64,000 nt of DNA from Dongshaea marina (GCF_003072645.1 NZ_CP028897.1:3733658-3797657), one strand, 5' to 3'. Shown: positions 1 to 8,993, counted from the first letter of the stretch. Translations and numbers: made by a program. The notes: generated by a model from the sequence alone, not told the origin.

Positions 1-810
1 AATTATCTGACGATCACCTGGGGAATCGGCCCCATAGTGGCGCCTCTCATCGGCGGCTACTTCCAGGAGATGTTTAACTGGAAATACTCATACTACTTCC
101 TGGCGCTCTATGGTCTGCTGTGTGTGCTGGCAGTACTAATCTTGCTCCCCGAAACCAATCGTCACCGTCATAGCAATTTCTCGATCTCCACCCGCAGTGT
201 CTTGCATATTCTGAAGAATCCCGAGTTTACCACCTCGGCTCTACTGGCAGGGCTGTGTATCTCAACCCTGTATATCTTTAATATCTTCAGCTCCTTTATC
301 ATCATCGATGATCTCGGCTACTCCCCTATCACCTATGGACGAATTTTGCTGCTGGTTGGTTCGGCCTGGATCATCGGAGGCCTGGCCAACCGGTTATTCC
401 TGCATCGCTTTGACTTTAATCCTGCGGTCAATGGGGCACTCATCGGTGCTTTAGTGGTAAGCCTTGGGACTTTCTTACTACCTGCAGCGATCCTCAACAA
501 TATCTATCTCTACTGCGGCGTCTCATTTTTGGTGATCCTGGCATCCAATATCATCTTCACTCGTTGTCTTGGTGTCTGCCTGAGTCTTTTCCCCAAGATG
601 GCCGGTACTGCCGGGGCCCTGACCGGGACCATCTTTATCGTGTTTGGTGCCTTCTGGACCTTCTCCTCCGGGTTTATCGACTTAAGCTCGGTACGCCATA
701 TCTTCGAGACCCTGACCGGGATCCTGATCTGCATGTTACTGTTGCGACTGCTGAGCTACCGCACCACCCGTAACGCCAAGGCTGATGATGTGATCCTGGG
801 ATCAGAGTAG
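1..810 (+). CDS. MFS drug exporter, Bcr/CflA-like, C-terminal part
   Basis: This is the last 269 codons of a major facilitator transporter whose start lies before the window; the frame is open from base 1. The first visible residues contain GPIVAPLIGGYF, which fits motif C (GPxxGG) at the end of TM5 in the drug:H+ antiporter families. Seven or so hydrophobic segments follow, as expected for the rest of a 12-TM carrier. A Bcr/CflA-type inner-membrane multidrug exporter is the best fit, but the substrate cannot be read from the sequence. It ends with TAG and is followed by the repeat-rich non-coding region. Confidence 0.8.
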   Translation, partial: NYLTITWGIGPIVAPLIGGYFQEMFNWKYSYYFLALYGLLCVLAVLILLPETNRHRHSNFSISTRSVLHILKNPEFTTSALLAGLCISTLYIFNIFSSFIIIDDLGYSPITYGRILLLVGSAWIIGGLANRLFLHRFDFNPAVNGALIGALVVSLGTFLLPAAILNNIYLYCGVSFLVILASNIIFTRCLGVCLSLFPKMAGTAGALTGTIFIVFGAFWTFSSGFIDLSSVRHIFETLTGILICMLLLRLLSYRTTRNAKADDVILGSE

Positions 811-825
811 CTGCATCCACTTTAT

Positions 826-1398
826 CCTGCGGGTGGCCTTTTTGCAGCTGCGCTGCATTATTGCCGGGGTGCCGGCAGCACATTACTTTTGTACCGCCAA
901 AAGTAATCAAAAGCTCCCTTCGCGTGATGGGTCCCTCCATCAAGCTCCGGTGCTCGGCATCCTGCCTCGAAAACAAAAATAGCGGGTTTATAGTTCGCCT
1001 CGGCACTCGCTCACGGGTACTTAGGGCCCCGTCTATTTGCAGCGAATGGTTCATTGTTGATGAACGTATCAATCATATGGGCGTAATTGCGCAGCAATGA
1101 AGCGAGAAGCAGGGATGCTGAACCGGAAAGGGTTATCAGGATGATAACCGCGATTGAAGGATAGCCGGGACATGGATGTTCCGTCTGTCCGTTAGTGAAT
1201 CTGATGAATCATGAGGATGAAGCAAATTTCGGGGTGTCCTTGGGAGTGAAGAGGGTATTGGACAAGCAATACCCTTTTCCCGCCGCCGCTCGGCAGCTAT
1301 TACTATCCCTGATGATCGCTGCATTCGTATATCCTATACATCGCAGCGGCAATGTGCCGAAGGCACAAAACTACTGACAGCAAGTCAAATATCACAAG
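826..1398. repeat. Imperfect ~570-base non-coding repeat, unit A
   Basis: First of two degenerate tandem copies filling the 1.3-kb stretch between the MFS gene and the ABC permease. Landmarks shared in the same order with unit B are: CCTGCGGRTGGC near the start; a hairpin with a CTTTT/AAAAG stem followed by CAAAAG (here ATTACTTTTG 882-891 with CAAAAGTAAT 898-907, a perfect 10-base stem); CTCGGCATCCTGCCTCG (953-969); a GATGCTGAACCGGAAAGGG-like segment (about 1116-1134) followed by TTATCAGGATGATAA; and GTGCCGAAGGCACAAA near the end. Short open frames across it look nothing like proteins. Function unknown. Confidence 0.65.
1232..1268 (+). repeat. 37-base exact direct repeat, copy 1
   Basis: These 37 bases, starting GGGTGTCCTTGGGAGTGAAG and ending GGACAAGCA, recur without mismatch at 1967-2003. 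Both are followed within 80 bases by a CCGCTCGGCAGC-type sequence. Such identity is higher than in the surrounding degenerate repeat, which points to a recent copying or gene-conversion event. Confidence 0.85.
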
Positions 1399-1431
1399 TT
1401 AACTTTGTACCAAGAATAACCCCTTTATATA

Positions 1432-1960
1432 TCCTGCGGATGGCTACTTGCCACTGCGTGACAATTGCCGGTCTCGCCCGACTGGCTAGTCACTTTTCTA
1501 TCAAGAAAAGTAACCAAAAGTTCGCTCCGCGCTGCGAATCCCTCCGCAGAGCTGCGCCCCTCGGCATCCTGCCTCGAAACCAAACAACAACCCTATACCA
1601 TTCGCCGTATGACTCGCTCATGAGGTTTAATTTCCCCTTTGATTCGGGCTGAAAAATCATAAAGTGATTTGAAGTTGAGCAGCATGGGTGAAGCTTCAAT
1701 ATTTGAAGCGGAACGAGAGGCAGGGATGTCGAACTGGAAAAGTTTATCAAGGATGATAAACGCTGCGAGTGCGCAGCCAGTATAGGGGCATACTGTCTGC
1801 GCTGTACTTCAAAGCACTATGATTTGAGGAGAGATGCGAATCGGGAGGTTCCCTCGGGGTTGTTAGGGGACTAGGTGAGCAGTCCCCTTAACCCGCTGTT
1901 CGCGGTCGAACACCTGTGCCGAAAGCACAAATTCAGCTGGCTGCAAGCCAAATAACAAAA
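1432..1960. repeat. Imperfect ~570-base non-coding repeat, unit B
   Basis: Second degenerate copy of the unit seen at 826-1398, offset by about 600 bases. It has the same ordered landmarks: CCTGCGGATGGC, the CTTTTCT/AGAAAAG hairpin (1493-1499 with 1504-1510) followed by CCAAAAG, CTCGGCATCCTGCCTCG (1560-1576), a GATGTCGAACTGGAAAAG segment followed by TTATCAAGGATGATAA, and GTGCCGAAAGCACAAA near 1917. The copies differ at many positions, so the duplication is old or the elements arrived separately. No gene is visible in it. Confidence 0.65.
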
Positions 1961-1966
1961 ATATCA

Positions 1967-2003
1967 GGGTGTCCTTGGGAGTGAAGAGGGTATTGGACAA
2001 GCA
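1967..2003 (+). repeat. 37-base exact direct repeat, copy 2
   Basis: Identical to 1232-1268. It lies after unit B and just before the convergent end of the ABC permease gene, so it may be the start of a third, truncated repeat unit spanning about 1961-2093. Confidence 0.85.
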
Positions 2004-2096
2004 TATCCTGTCATACAGGATGTATTAATGCCGTGGAAGGCAGGACGCCTGAGAACGGCCTCTTCCCGTCACCGCTCGGCAGCGGCAAATGACCAA

Positions 2097-3233
2097 CTAA
2101 TCGAGGGTCCGCCGATAGCGCAGCAACGCAAAGAACAGGGCCACCAGCATAAACAGCAAAATCGGCCAGATCTCGGGCCACACCAGGGGAAGAGTGTTGC
2201 CCTTGAGCATGATCCCTCGGACAATCCGCACGAAGTGGGTCAGAGGCAGAACTTCCCCAAGCATCTGCGCCCATTCGGGCATTCCGCGAAACGGAAACAT
2301 AAAGCCGGATAACAAGAGTGACGGCAGAAAGAAGAAAAACGCCATCTGCATCGCCTGCAGCTGGTTTCGCGCCACCGAAGAAAACATCATCCCAACCGCC
2401 AGGTTGGCAATCACAAAGGGCAGCACACACAGTAGCAGCAAGCCAACGCTGCCCCGCACCGGCACATCAAACAGGAAATAGGCAAACACCAGCACCAACA
2501 GGACCTGAGCATAGCCCAGGATCACATAGGGCAGGATCTTACCCAGCATCACCTCAAGCGGGCGGACGGGGGTCACCAGCAAATGCTCCATGGTGCCGCG
2601 TTCACGCTCCCGGGTCAGGGCCTGAGAGGTCACAATCACCAGGGTCATGGTCAGGATCACCCCAATCAAGCCCGGCACTATGTTGTATTGGGAGTAAAGC
2701 TCAGGATTATATCTGTTATGGATAATCAGCTGAACCGGGTTCTCCCCCGGCTTAAGATAGGAGAGCGATCCTGGAAGATCGTCACTAAACACCTCACTGG
2801 CAACCGCATCAAAGGCACTGGAAGCATAACTGACCGCCACCGGATCGGTGGCATCCGTGGTCATCAAAATTTTGGGGCGCTGACCCTTAATAAGCTTTTT
2901 AGAAAAGTCTTTTTCAAAGCGGATCACAAACATCACCCGCCCCTCATCCAGCCAGCGCTGCGCCTGCTGAAGACTGTGGGCGGGCTGAGACAACTCAAAG
3001 TAGCGACTGGCCTGCAATCTGGCGACAAACTCACTGATAAGAGGCGACTTTTCCTGGATCACCACAGTTGCCGGAAGGTGTTTGGGGTTGGTATTAATGG
3101 CATAGCCAAATAGGATCAGTTGCAGAACCGGGATCCCCAGGATGATCGCAAAGGTCATGCGGTCCCGGCGCATCTGGATAAACTCTTTGATCATCATCGC
3201 CCACAGCCGGGATATCGAGAAGAATCGGTTCAT
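2097..3233 (-). CDS. ABC-2 type exporter permease
   Basis: A 378-residue inner-membrane permease of the YhhJ/YbhR type. An N-terminal cytoplasmic segment (about 1-20, with KEFIQMRRDR) precedes TM1 at roughly 25-45. A periplasmic domain of about 130 residues follows, then five membrane segments from about 180 to 370. It is the last gene of a three-gene operon and overlaps the ATPase gene upstream by 4 bases. YbhFSR-type exporters use two permeases, but only one is present here, so it probably acts as a homodimer. The substrate is unknown; related systems export drugs or other amphipathic compounds. Confidence 0.88.
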   Translation of the reverse strand: MNRFFSISRLWAMMIKEFIQMRRDRMTFAIILGIPVLQLILFGYAINTNPKHLPATVVIQEKSPLISEFVARLQASRYFELSQPAHSLQQAQRWLDEGRVMFVIRFEKDFSKKLIKGQRPKILMTTDATDPVAVSYASSAFDAVASEVFSDDLPGSLSYLKPGENPVQLIIHNRYNPELYSQYNIVPGLIGVILTMTLVIVTSQALTRERERGTMEHLLVTPVRPLEVMLGKILPYVILGYAQVLLVLVFAYFLFDVPVRGSVGLLLLCVLPFVIANLAVGMMFSSVARNQLQAMQMAFFFFLPSLLLSGFMFPFRGMPEWAQMLGEVLPLTHFVRIVRGIMLKGNTLPLVWPEIWPILLFMLVALFFALLRYRRTLD

Positions 3234-4153
3234 GAGAAGTTATCCCTGGCCTGGCTCATCAGATAGATAAAGAGATCTTCTGCCGAAGGTGGCAGCTCAC
3301 TGAGTTTAAACTCCTTGCGATACCCCTTAAGGCTATGCTCAATCACCCCGGCATCGGTGCCGATCACATGGATGGTCTGCCCAAAAGAGACCACCTGCTC
3401 AATCCCTGGCAGTAGCCTGAGCTCAGGCGCCAGCCGCTGGACCCGATTTCCGCGGATCTCCCAGCTTCGAAGCCCGGTCTCTTTGCAAATCGACTCCAGG
3501 GTACCATCGGCCATGATCCGACCCCAGGCGATAAAAGCCAGTCGCTCACAACGCTCCGCCTCATCCATATAGTGGGTACTGACCAGGGTGGTGACCTTCT
3601 CCTCCTCTGACAGACGATGGATCTCATCCCAGAACTCCCTTCTTGCTTTGGGATCGACGCCCGCCGTTGGCTCATCGAGCAGCAATACCCTGGGTTTGTG
3701 GATCATAGAGCAGGCCAACGCCAGCCGCTGTTTCCATCCGCCGGAGAGCTGGCCAGCTAACTGATTGGCGCGCTTTCTTGAAAACCCAAGCTGCTCCAAG
3801 GTCTGATTTACCCGCTGACGCCGCTGGTCAATCCCATAGATGCGGGCGGTGAAATCAAGATTCTCGCGAATGCTGAGATCTTCATAGAGACTGAATCTCT
3901 GGGTCATATAGCCAACCCGCTTCCTGAGCTGCTCTGTCTGGGTGCAAATATCCAATCCCAGACAGTAGCCACTGCCGGCATCCGGGCTTAGCAGGCCACA
4001 CAGCATCCGCATGGTGGTGGTTTTCCCGCTACCGTTGGGGCCCAGAAAACCATAGATCTGCCCTGTCTCTATCTGCAGATTCAGCCCGCTGACAACCTCC
4101 TGGCCATCAAAACGCTTGGTCAGCCCGGTAACATTAATTGCAGGCGCCTGCAT
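3230..4153 (-). CDS. ABC exporter ATP-binding protein
   Basis: Nucleotide-binding subunit for the ABC-2 permease downstream. It has Walker A GPNGSGKTT near residue 35, signature LSGGWKQRLALA (the W in place of Q is usual in this exporter group), Walker B LLLDEPTAGVD and the switch His in STHYMDEA. About 307 residues. I chose the ATG giving MQAPAINV at 4153 because the next start upstream (4168) adds five residues that fit the family poorly and lengthens the overlap with the HlyD gene from 20 to 35 bases. The three-gene order HlyD - ATPase - permease supports a single envelope-spanning export complex. Confidence 0.88.
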   Translation of the reverse strand: MQAPAINVTGLTKRFDGQEVVSGLNLQIETGQIYGFLGPNGSGKTTTMRMLCGLLSPDAGSGYCLGLDICTQTEQLRKRVGYMTQRFSLYEDLSIRENLDFTARIYGIDQRRQRVNQTLEQLGFSRKRANQLAGQLSGGWKQRLALACSMIHKPRVLLLDEPTAGVDPKARREFWDEIHRLSEEEKVTTLVSTHYMDEAERCERLAFIAWGRIMADGTLESICKETGLRSWEIRGNRVQRLAPELRLLPGIEQVVSFGQTIHVIGTDAGVIEHSLKGYRKEFKLSELPPSAEDLFIYLMSQARDNFS

Positions 4154-5102
4154 CACATAGCTCCACACTCACGGGTTGTCCCAGATTCAGGCCTGATTCT
4201 AAAGGTTTATTCGGTGTGACCTCGACTCGATAGACCATCTCCTGCATCCGCTTTTCACTGTAGATAACCGGCGGCGTATACTCTGCCTCGGGCGAGATAA
4301 AGCTCACCAGCCCGGTCGTTAGCCGCTTGTGGGTCATGCTGTCACTCAGCAGCACTTTTTGCTCAGGCTTTATCGAAGAAAGCTGTCGGGTGGGAACAAA
4401 AAAATCAACTCTCAGTTGGTCCGGATCCAGCAGTGACAACACCGGCTGATTGGCCGGAACCTGTTCCCCGACCCGGTAATAGGTATCAAAGATGCGCCCC
4501 TTGGCGGGGGCATGCAGCGTTTTTTGAGCCAAAGCCCAGCGCGCCTTGATCAGGAGTGCCTGCTGAGATTCGAGTTGAGCCCTGGCCGCCTCCACCTGAT
4601 CCTCACGGGCCGGCAATTCGGCAATCACCAAATTCTGCTGCAGGTTTGCCCGCTGATGGGTAAGCTGCTCAACCTCGGAGCGAGACTCGTCAACCTGCTC
4701 CTGCTGGATCAAACCACTCTTGATAAGGGTTTGGTAACGCTTGAAGGTTTTCTGTGCTAACTCCAGTTTGGCATCCAACTCGCGGATCTGCTGCTTGATC
4801 CCCTCGATGTAGGGCTCACGCTTTCCCTTCTCCAGATCGTAGAGCTCAAAGCGCAGTTGCTGCATGGTCGCATAAGCTTGCTTGAGCTCGGTTTGCTGTG
4901 GATCCTTATCCAGTTCAAACAACAACTCACCCTTGGCGACCGGGGTGCCACGACTCACGGGTAACCGGGTCAACTCCCCACTTTGAGAAGAGCTGATATA
5001 GGTTAAATCTGAACTGACATATCCCTGAAATAGGTGATCAGAGCTTTGTGGTTGGCAGGCGCTAAGCAGCACGACCAAAGCACTGAATACAAGCAGTCGC
5101 AT
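4134..5102 (-). CDS. HlyD-family membrane fusion lipoprotein
   Basis: Periplasmic adaptor of about 322 residues for the adjoining ABC exporter. The start at 5102 gives a lipoprotein signal MRLLVFSALVVLLSAC with lipobox LSAC (Cys16) and has a GGAG ribosome site upstream; an in-frame ATG at 5195 would add 31 residues before the signal and is unlikely. The lipoyl-type half motif (GELTRLPVSRGTPVAKG) lies near residues 40-60, a long coiled coil at about 80-195, the second lipoyl half (LHAPAKGRIF) near 205, and a beta-barrel domain after that. First gene of the operon. It resembles YbhG/YhiI. Confidence 0.88.
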   Translation of the reverse strand: MRLLVFSALVVLLSACQPQSSDHLFQGYVSSDLTYISSSQSGELTRLPVSRGTPVAKGELLFELDKDPQQTELKQAYATMQQLRFELYDLEKGKREPYIEGIKQQIRELDAKLELAQKTFKRYQTLIKSGLIQQEQVDESRSEVEQLTHQRANLQQNLVIAELPAREDQVEAARAQLESQQALLIKARWALAQKTLHAPAKGRIFDTYYRVGEQVPANQPVLSLLDPDQLRVDFFVPTRQLSSIKPEQKVLLSDSMTHKRLTTGLVSFISPEAEYTPPVIYSEKRMQEMVYRVEVTPNKPLESGLNLGQPVSVELCDAGACN

Positions 5103-5271
5103 GGAACGCTCCGAATGTATCCCTGTTATCGATAAGCATAACAAGGAACTTTTAAAATGTAGATGCTTAACTTTGACAAAGCCAACAGGGCGCACAGATA
5201 GCTTTTATTTCGCCATTTCAGGCAAGCGGTTCAAACCCAAGATAGAGTGATTTAAAGAAGGGAGAATATTC

Positions 5272-5304
5272 AGGGGCATAATCACAGCATCTGATAATGC
5301 CCCT
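5272..5304 (-). terminator. Hairpin after the cytochrome b561-like gene
   Basis: AGGGGCAT (5272-5279) pairs with ATGCCCCT (5297-5304) across a 17-base loop, 26 bases past the stop at 5330. The U-tract on the minus strand is poor, so this may be a weak terminator or only an mRNA-stabilising hairpin. Confidence 0.45.
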
Positions 5305-5329
5305 ACTTCAATACAAGATAAACTATAAC

Positions 5330-5980
5330 CTAGCCGTTGGCGTGGGAGTCATCCTCGACCAGAAAATGCACCACCGCAAGACAGACATGGCCAATCACAT
5401 AGATCCACACGAAGGTTGTCATAAACTCATGACACTCTTTGACAAAGTGAACCAGATCGGGAGCAAACCCCATCTGACGCAGCAGTAACCAACTAGCTCC
5501 CGTCAGTGCCGTTCCCACCGCAGCCAAAAAGCCAAGGCCATGAACCAGGCCCGCCAGCCCGCCACAACGATGGGCCGGTTGCATCTTGCGTTGGCAGAAA
5601 ATCTGCCGCAGATCGGCCATGATATCCGCACGCCCCTGGCGCCCCCATGGATAGAGGTGTGCCCGGGCCGCTTCAGACAGATTCAGCAGAAAATAACACA
5701 CCAGGACAAACAGGGTCAGGCAGCCGGCTATCAGGTGAAAATAGAAAAAGAAGGCAGAAAAATCACTGACGACACGCCCCGGTTTCCAGGGACTATGCAT
5801 CAGATCACTGCTCAGAAGCTGCAAGATGATCAGGCTGGCAAAACTGATATGCAGAGTTTTATTCAGAGTGGTCCAGGAATGCACCGGACGAGTCGAGGAG
5901 TCATCAATGGTCACCACCCTTCTCAATACTCCCGATATTTTTTGGACCCAGGACCTAGCCTTTAGCTGCGCCAACGCCAT
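5330..5980 (-). CDS. Cytochrome b561-type membrane protein
   Basis: A 216-residue protein with four or five hydrophobic segments and histidines placed as in the b-type cytochrome/Ni-hydrogenase b subunit family: His in NKTLHISF (TM1), YFHLIAG (TM2), LVHGLGF (TM3) and IGHVCLAVVHF (TM4). These would ligand two hemes b and pass electrons between the quinone pool and a partner. The N-terminal 45 residues are polar and cytoplasmic. No partner dehydrogenase or cytochrome c lies nearby, so the redox partner is unknown. The gene stands alone. Confidence 0.7.
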   Translation of the reverse strand: MALAQLKARSWVQKISGVLRRVVTIDDSSTRPVHSWTTLNKTLHISFASLIILQLLSSDLMHSPWKPGRVVSDFSAFFFYFHLIAGCLTLFVLVCYFLLNLSEAARAHLYPWGRQGRADIMADLRQIFCQRKMQPAHRCGGLAGLVHGLGFLAAVGTALTGASWLLLRQMGFAPDLVHFVKECHEFMTTFVWIYVIGHVCLAVVHFLVEDDSHANG

Positions 5981-6056
5981 ATTTACTCTCCTTTAAAAAG
6001 CTCAGGCCGAACCTGAGAATGAATCAACCACTCAATAGCACAGGGTTCAGATAGAA

Positions 6057-6323
6057 TTATTCATCCACATAGTGGTAGGGATCCCCCTGTACCGGAATCG
6101 CCGAGGCAAATGCCCTTTCATCTTCAAACTCATAGTCAGGCACCTCCCCATCCATTTCATAGACCACATATTGCGCCTCTCGTTCCTTAGGACACAAGAC
6201 TATTCTTGCCTGCTGTTGGTGGCTGAGTCGCTCCGTGGCATAGATAACTGCAGCATCTTTAGGAGAGTCGGCGGTCACCTCACACTTGAAATAACCTTTG
6301 CCGCAAAAAATTGCATATTTCAT
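6057..6323 (-). CDS. Small conserved-looking protein of unknown function
   Basis: 88 residues, soluble and acidic, with no signal peptide or membrane segment. It begins MKYAIFCGKGYFKCEV and ends in an acidic, tyrosine-rich tail (PYHYVDE). A GGAGGCC ribosome site stands just upstream of the ATG. It reads like a small alpha/beta domain, but I recognise no family. It lies between the b561-like gene and the acetyltransferase gene on the same strand with gaps over 70 bases, so co-transcription is uncertain. Confidence 0.6.
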   Translation of the reverse strand: MKYAIFCGKGYFKCEVTADSPKDAAVIYATERLSHQQQARIVLCPKEREAQYVVYEMDGEVPDYEFEDERAFASAIPVQGDPYHYVDE

Positions 6324-6448
6324 GGGGCCTCCTTGGCACTGGCATCATTGAGACATCTCCTGTCTCACCCCGAAAATAGTTCTGCTCTGTTTGATTCATC
6401 AACTCGATTTAAGAATGAGCCAGGAACTGCCTGTCGGCAACTCCATCA

Positions 6449-7030
6449 TCACAGTGATGCCTGAAGTTCATGCTGATTGAGCTTCCTGATCACCCGGGCA
6501 GGATTTCCGGCAACCACGCAGTCATCGGGAACATCCCGGGTCACTACGGCTCCGGCCCCAACCACTGAGCGCTCACCTATGGTAACTCCCGGACAGATCA
6601 CCGCTCCTCCACCAATCCAGGCGTGCCGTTTTAGAGTGACGGGCTTGGCGATGACTTCCCAGTCCAAGCGCTTACTGTGATCCAGGGAGTGGGTTGCCGT
6701 ATAAATATGAACATTAGGAGCAATCATCACATGATCCTCAATGCTCACCCTGTGCAGATCCAAAATGGTCACATTAAAATTGATATAGCACTTTTCCCCA
6801 ATCTCGATGAACTGCCCCAACTCACAGGTAAATGGTGAGCAAACAATGCTCCCTTTGCCAAAATGACCGAAAAGCTGCTCGCACAACTCCCGGCGCTCTG
6901 TATCGGCTGTAAACTCACTTTGATTAAATTTTGAGAGCCATCTCTGTCCCCGGATGCGGATCTCATGGATCTCGGGATCCCCTGCCCGGCTGATCTCTCC
7001 ACTCAACATTTTCTCCAACTCGGTTTTCAT
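6449..7030 (-). CDS. Sugar O-acetyltransferase, maltose/galactoside type
   Basis: 193-residue hexapeptide-repeat acyltransferase of the Maa/LacA/NodL group, which uses acetyl-CoA to acetylate sugars in the cytoplasm. The N-terminal helical domain (about 1-60) starts MKTELEKMLSGE. The left-handed beta-helix follows, with VICPGVTIGERSVVGAGAVV as its last coils. The catalytic His is in ATHSLD near residue 115. The family ending VVAGNPARVIRKL is present. Divergent from recN, sharing a 100-base promoter region that carries the LexA box. The sugar acceptor cannot be told from sequence. Confidence 0.85.
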   Translation of the reverse strand: MKTELEKMLSGEISRAGDPEIHEIRIRGQRWLSKFNQSEFTADTERRELCEQLFGHFGKGSIVCSPFTCELGQFIEIGEKCYINFNVTILDLHRVSIEDHVMIAPNVHIYTATHSLDHSKRLDWEVIAKPVTLKRHAWIGGGAVICPGVTIGERSVVGAGAVVTRDVPDDCVVAGNPARVIRKLNQHELQASL

Positions 7031-7087
7031 CCTGGCTACCTCCTCATGATCTCAATTGATTATTCCACTCACAGATAAGTCAAGCTA

Positions 7088-7107
7088 TACTGTTCACATA
7101 TACAGTA
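7088..7107. promoter_or_regulatory. LexA (SOS) box upstream of recN
   Basis: TACTGTTCACATATACAGTA, an almost perfect match to the E. coli LexA operator (CTGT-N8-ACAG at 7090-7105, with flanking TA on both sides). It lies 24 bases before the recN ATG and in the shared region with the divergent acetyltransferase gene. recN is a strongly SOS-induced gene in enterobacteria and vibrios. Confidence 0.93.
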
Positions 7108-7130
7108 ATGTTGATTTATACAGGTGCTCT

Positions 7131-8804
7131 ATGCTGACCCAGCTCACTATTGCCAACTTTGCGATCGTCAGATACCAGGAATTAGAGTTTCAACCAGGGA
7201 TGACCTGTATCACGGGTGAGACCGGGGCTGGAAAATCGATCGCCCTTGACGCTCTGAACCTCTGTCTCGGAGGCAGAGCAGAGAGCCGTATCGTTCGTAA
7301 GGGTGCTCCTCGCGCCGAGCTGTGTGCCCACTTCGAACTTTCGGAGCACCCTCAGGCTCAACTATGGCTCGAAGAGCAGCAACTTCTCGATGGCAAGGAG
7401 TGTATTCTTCGCCGGACCATTACCGCGGAGGGACGCTCCCGGGCCTATATCAATGGCAACATGGTGCCCTTAAGCCAGCTCAAGGCCCTGGGCGATAAAT
7501 TGATCAATATCCATGGTCAACATGCCCATCACCAGCTGTTACGCAGCGACCAGCAGCGTAACATTATTGATGCCTTTGCAGAGCACCCCACCCTGCTCGA
7601 AAAAACCCGCAACTGCGCCATCCAATACCAACAATTGACTCAGCAACTCCAGGAGCTAAAACAGCAACAGGAAAAGCGCCATGCCCGTCAGCAGCTGCTC
7701 CAGTACCAAACCGAAGAGCTCAATGAGCTAGCCCTGGCCGAAGGTGAATATCTGGAGCTGGAGCAGCAGCATCAGCAGCTCTCCCACTTTTCTCAGCTCC
7801 AGCAAACCAGTTATGAGTGCCTTGAACGCCTCGGGGGAGATACCTCTGAAAATGTCATCAGCCTGCTCCAGGGCATAGTCTCACCGCTGGAGGAGATCAA
7901 AGAGCTGGATCAACAGCTGGCCAATCCGCTACAGCTGGTTCAGGAAGCTTTGATCAGTCTTGAGGAGAGCCGGGATGAACTGCAACATTATCAGCAGCAT
8001 CTGGAGTTTGACCCCGAGCAGTTTGAGCAGATCGAGTACCGAATGACCCGGGTGCTGAACCTGGCGCGCAAACACCAGGTCAGCCCTGAGCAATTGGCAG
8101 CACACCACCGGAGCTTGCTCGATGAACTTGAGCAGCTCGAAGGCAACGACCAGCAACAGCTTGAGCTCAAAGAGGAGATCGCCAGCGTTGAGCAATGCTA
8201 TCTGGAGATCGCCAATAAGCTGAGCGCCAGTCGCAACAAGGCGGCTAAGCGATTGAGCCGCGACATTGAGAAGGGGATCCACGAGCTGAATATGGAAAAG
8301 GGTCGCTTCAGCATAGAGATCCAACCCAAGGCTAAGGCTGCGCCCTCCGTCGATGGCATTGATGACGTCGCCTTCCTGGTTTCTCTTAATCCGGGTCAGG
8401 ATCTCTACCCGCTCTCCCAGGTTGCCTCCGGCGGAGAGCTCTCAAGGATCAGCCTGGTGATCGAAACCATCATTGCCAAAAAGATGGCCACCCCGACCCT
8501 TATTTTTGATGAGGTTGATGTCGGGATCAGTGGTCCGACCGCCGCAAGAGTTGGCCAACAGCTACGCCAGCTTGCCTCGGCGACTCAGGTCCTGGTGGTT
8601 ACCCACCTGCCGCAGGTTGCAGGTCAAGGGCACCAACACCTGTTTGTTTCCAAACAAAATGATGGTGACACCACCGAAAGTACCATGGAGCACCTTGATC
8701 CGAACCGGCGTATTGAGGAGCTGGCTCGTTTGCTGGGAGGCGATCAGATTACAGATGCAACCCTGGCTAACGCCAGGCAGCTGCTGTTTGATGAGGCCTG
8801 TTAG
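7131..8804 (+). CDS. recN: DNA repair ATPase RecN
   Basis: SMC-like protein of 557 residues that acts in recombinational repair of double-strand breaks. Walker A GETGAGKS is at residues 29-36. Two glutamine-rich coiled-coil arms run from about 160 to 350, the signature SGGELSRISL is near residue 430, and Walker B LIFDEVDVGISG follows near 460. The ATG at 7131 gives MLTQLTIANFAIV, the family's usual beginning; an in-frame ATG at 7056 would place 25 unrelated residues in front and would run across the LexA box. The length matches E. coli RecN (553). Confidence 0.97.
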   Translation: MLTQLTIANFAIVRYQELEFQPGMTCITGETGAGKSIALDALNLCLGGRAESRIVRKGAPRAELCAHFELSEHPQAQLWLEEQQLLDGKECILRRTITAEGRSRAYINGNMVPLSQLKALGDKLINIHGQHAHHQLLRSDQQRNIIDAFAEHPTLLEKTRNCAIQYQQLTQQLQELKQQQEKRHARQQLLQYQTEELNELALAEGEYLELEQQHQQLSHFSQLQQTSYECLERLGGDTSENVISLLQGIVSPLEEIKELDQQLANPLQLVQEALISLEESRDELQHYQQHLEFDPEQFEQIEYRMTRVLNLARKHQVSPEQLAAHHRSLLDELEQLEGNDQQQLELKEEIASVEQCYLEIANKLSASRNKAAKRLSRDIEKGIHELNMEKGRFSIEIQPKAKAAPSVDGIDDVAFLVSLNPGQDLYPLSQVASGGELSRISLVIETIIAKKMATPTLIFDEVDVGISGPTAARVGQQLRQLASATQVLVVTHLPQVAGQGHQHLFVSKQNDGDTTESTMEHLDPNRRIEELARLLGGDQITDATLANARQLLFDEAC

Positions 8805-8918
8805 ACTAAGCACCTGTGGCACATGATTGTATGTGACTAAATGCCGCGTGTAGCCCCATGGCTCGGCTCAATTTGGAGGCAATGATCCAAGCCGGCTCCC
8901 TACTCCAGCAGCCATCCT

Positions 8919-8949
8919 CCGGCTTAGCTTCATTGTGAAGCGAAGCCGG
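8919..8949 (+). terminator. Hairpin between recN and ptrB
   Basis: CCGGCTTAGCTTC (8919-8931) pairs with GAAGCGAAGCCGG (8937-8949) with one mismatch and a 5-base loop. It would end or attenuate the recN transcript, although no T-run follows it. It lies 45 bases before the ptrB start. Confidence 0.5.
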
Positions 8950-8993
8950 GTTGGTTAGTATCAGGAAAAATCACTGACAATTCAGGGCATCCC

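Noticed and set aside
674-1750. Several open frames of 60-132 codons across the repeat region (for example 674-1072 minus, 1440-1652 plus, 1490-1750 minus)
   Set aside because: They overlap each other on both strands, have skewed composition, no ribosome sites and no recognisable protein pattern, and they lie in duplicated non-coding DNA.
1232-2003. CRISPR or tandem array from the 37-base direct repeat
   Set aside because: Only two copies, about 735 bases apart, with no spacer structure and no cas genes.
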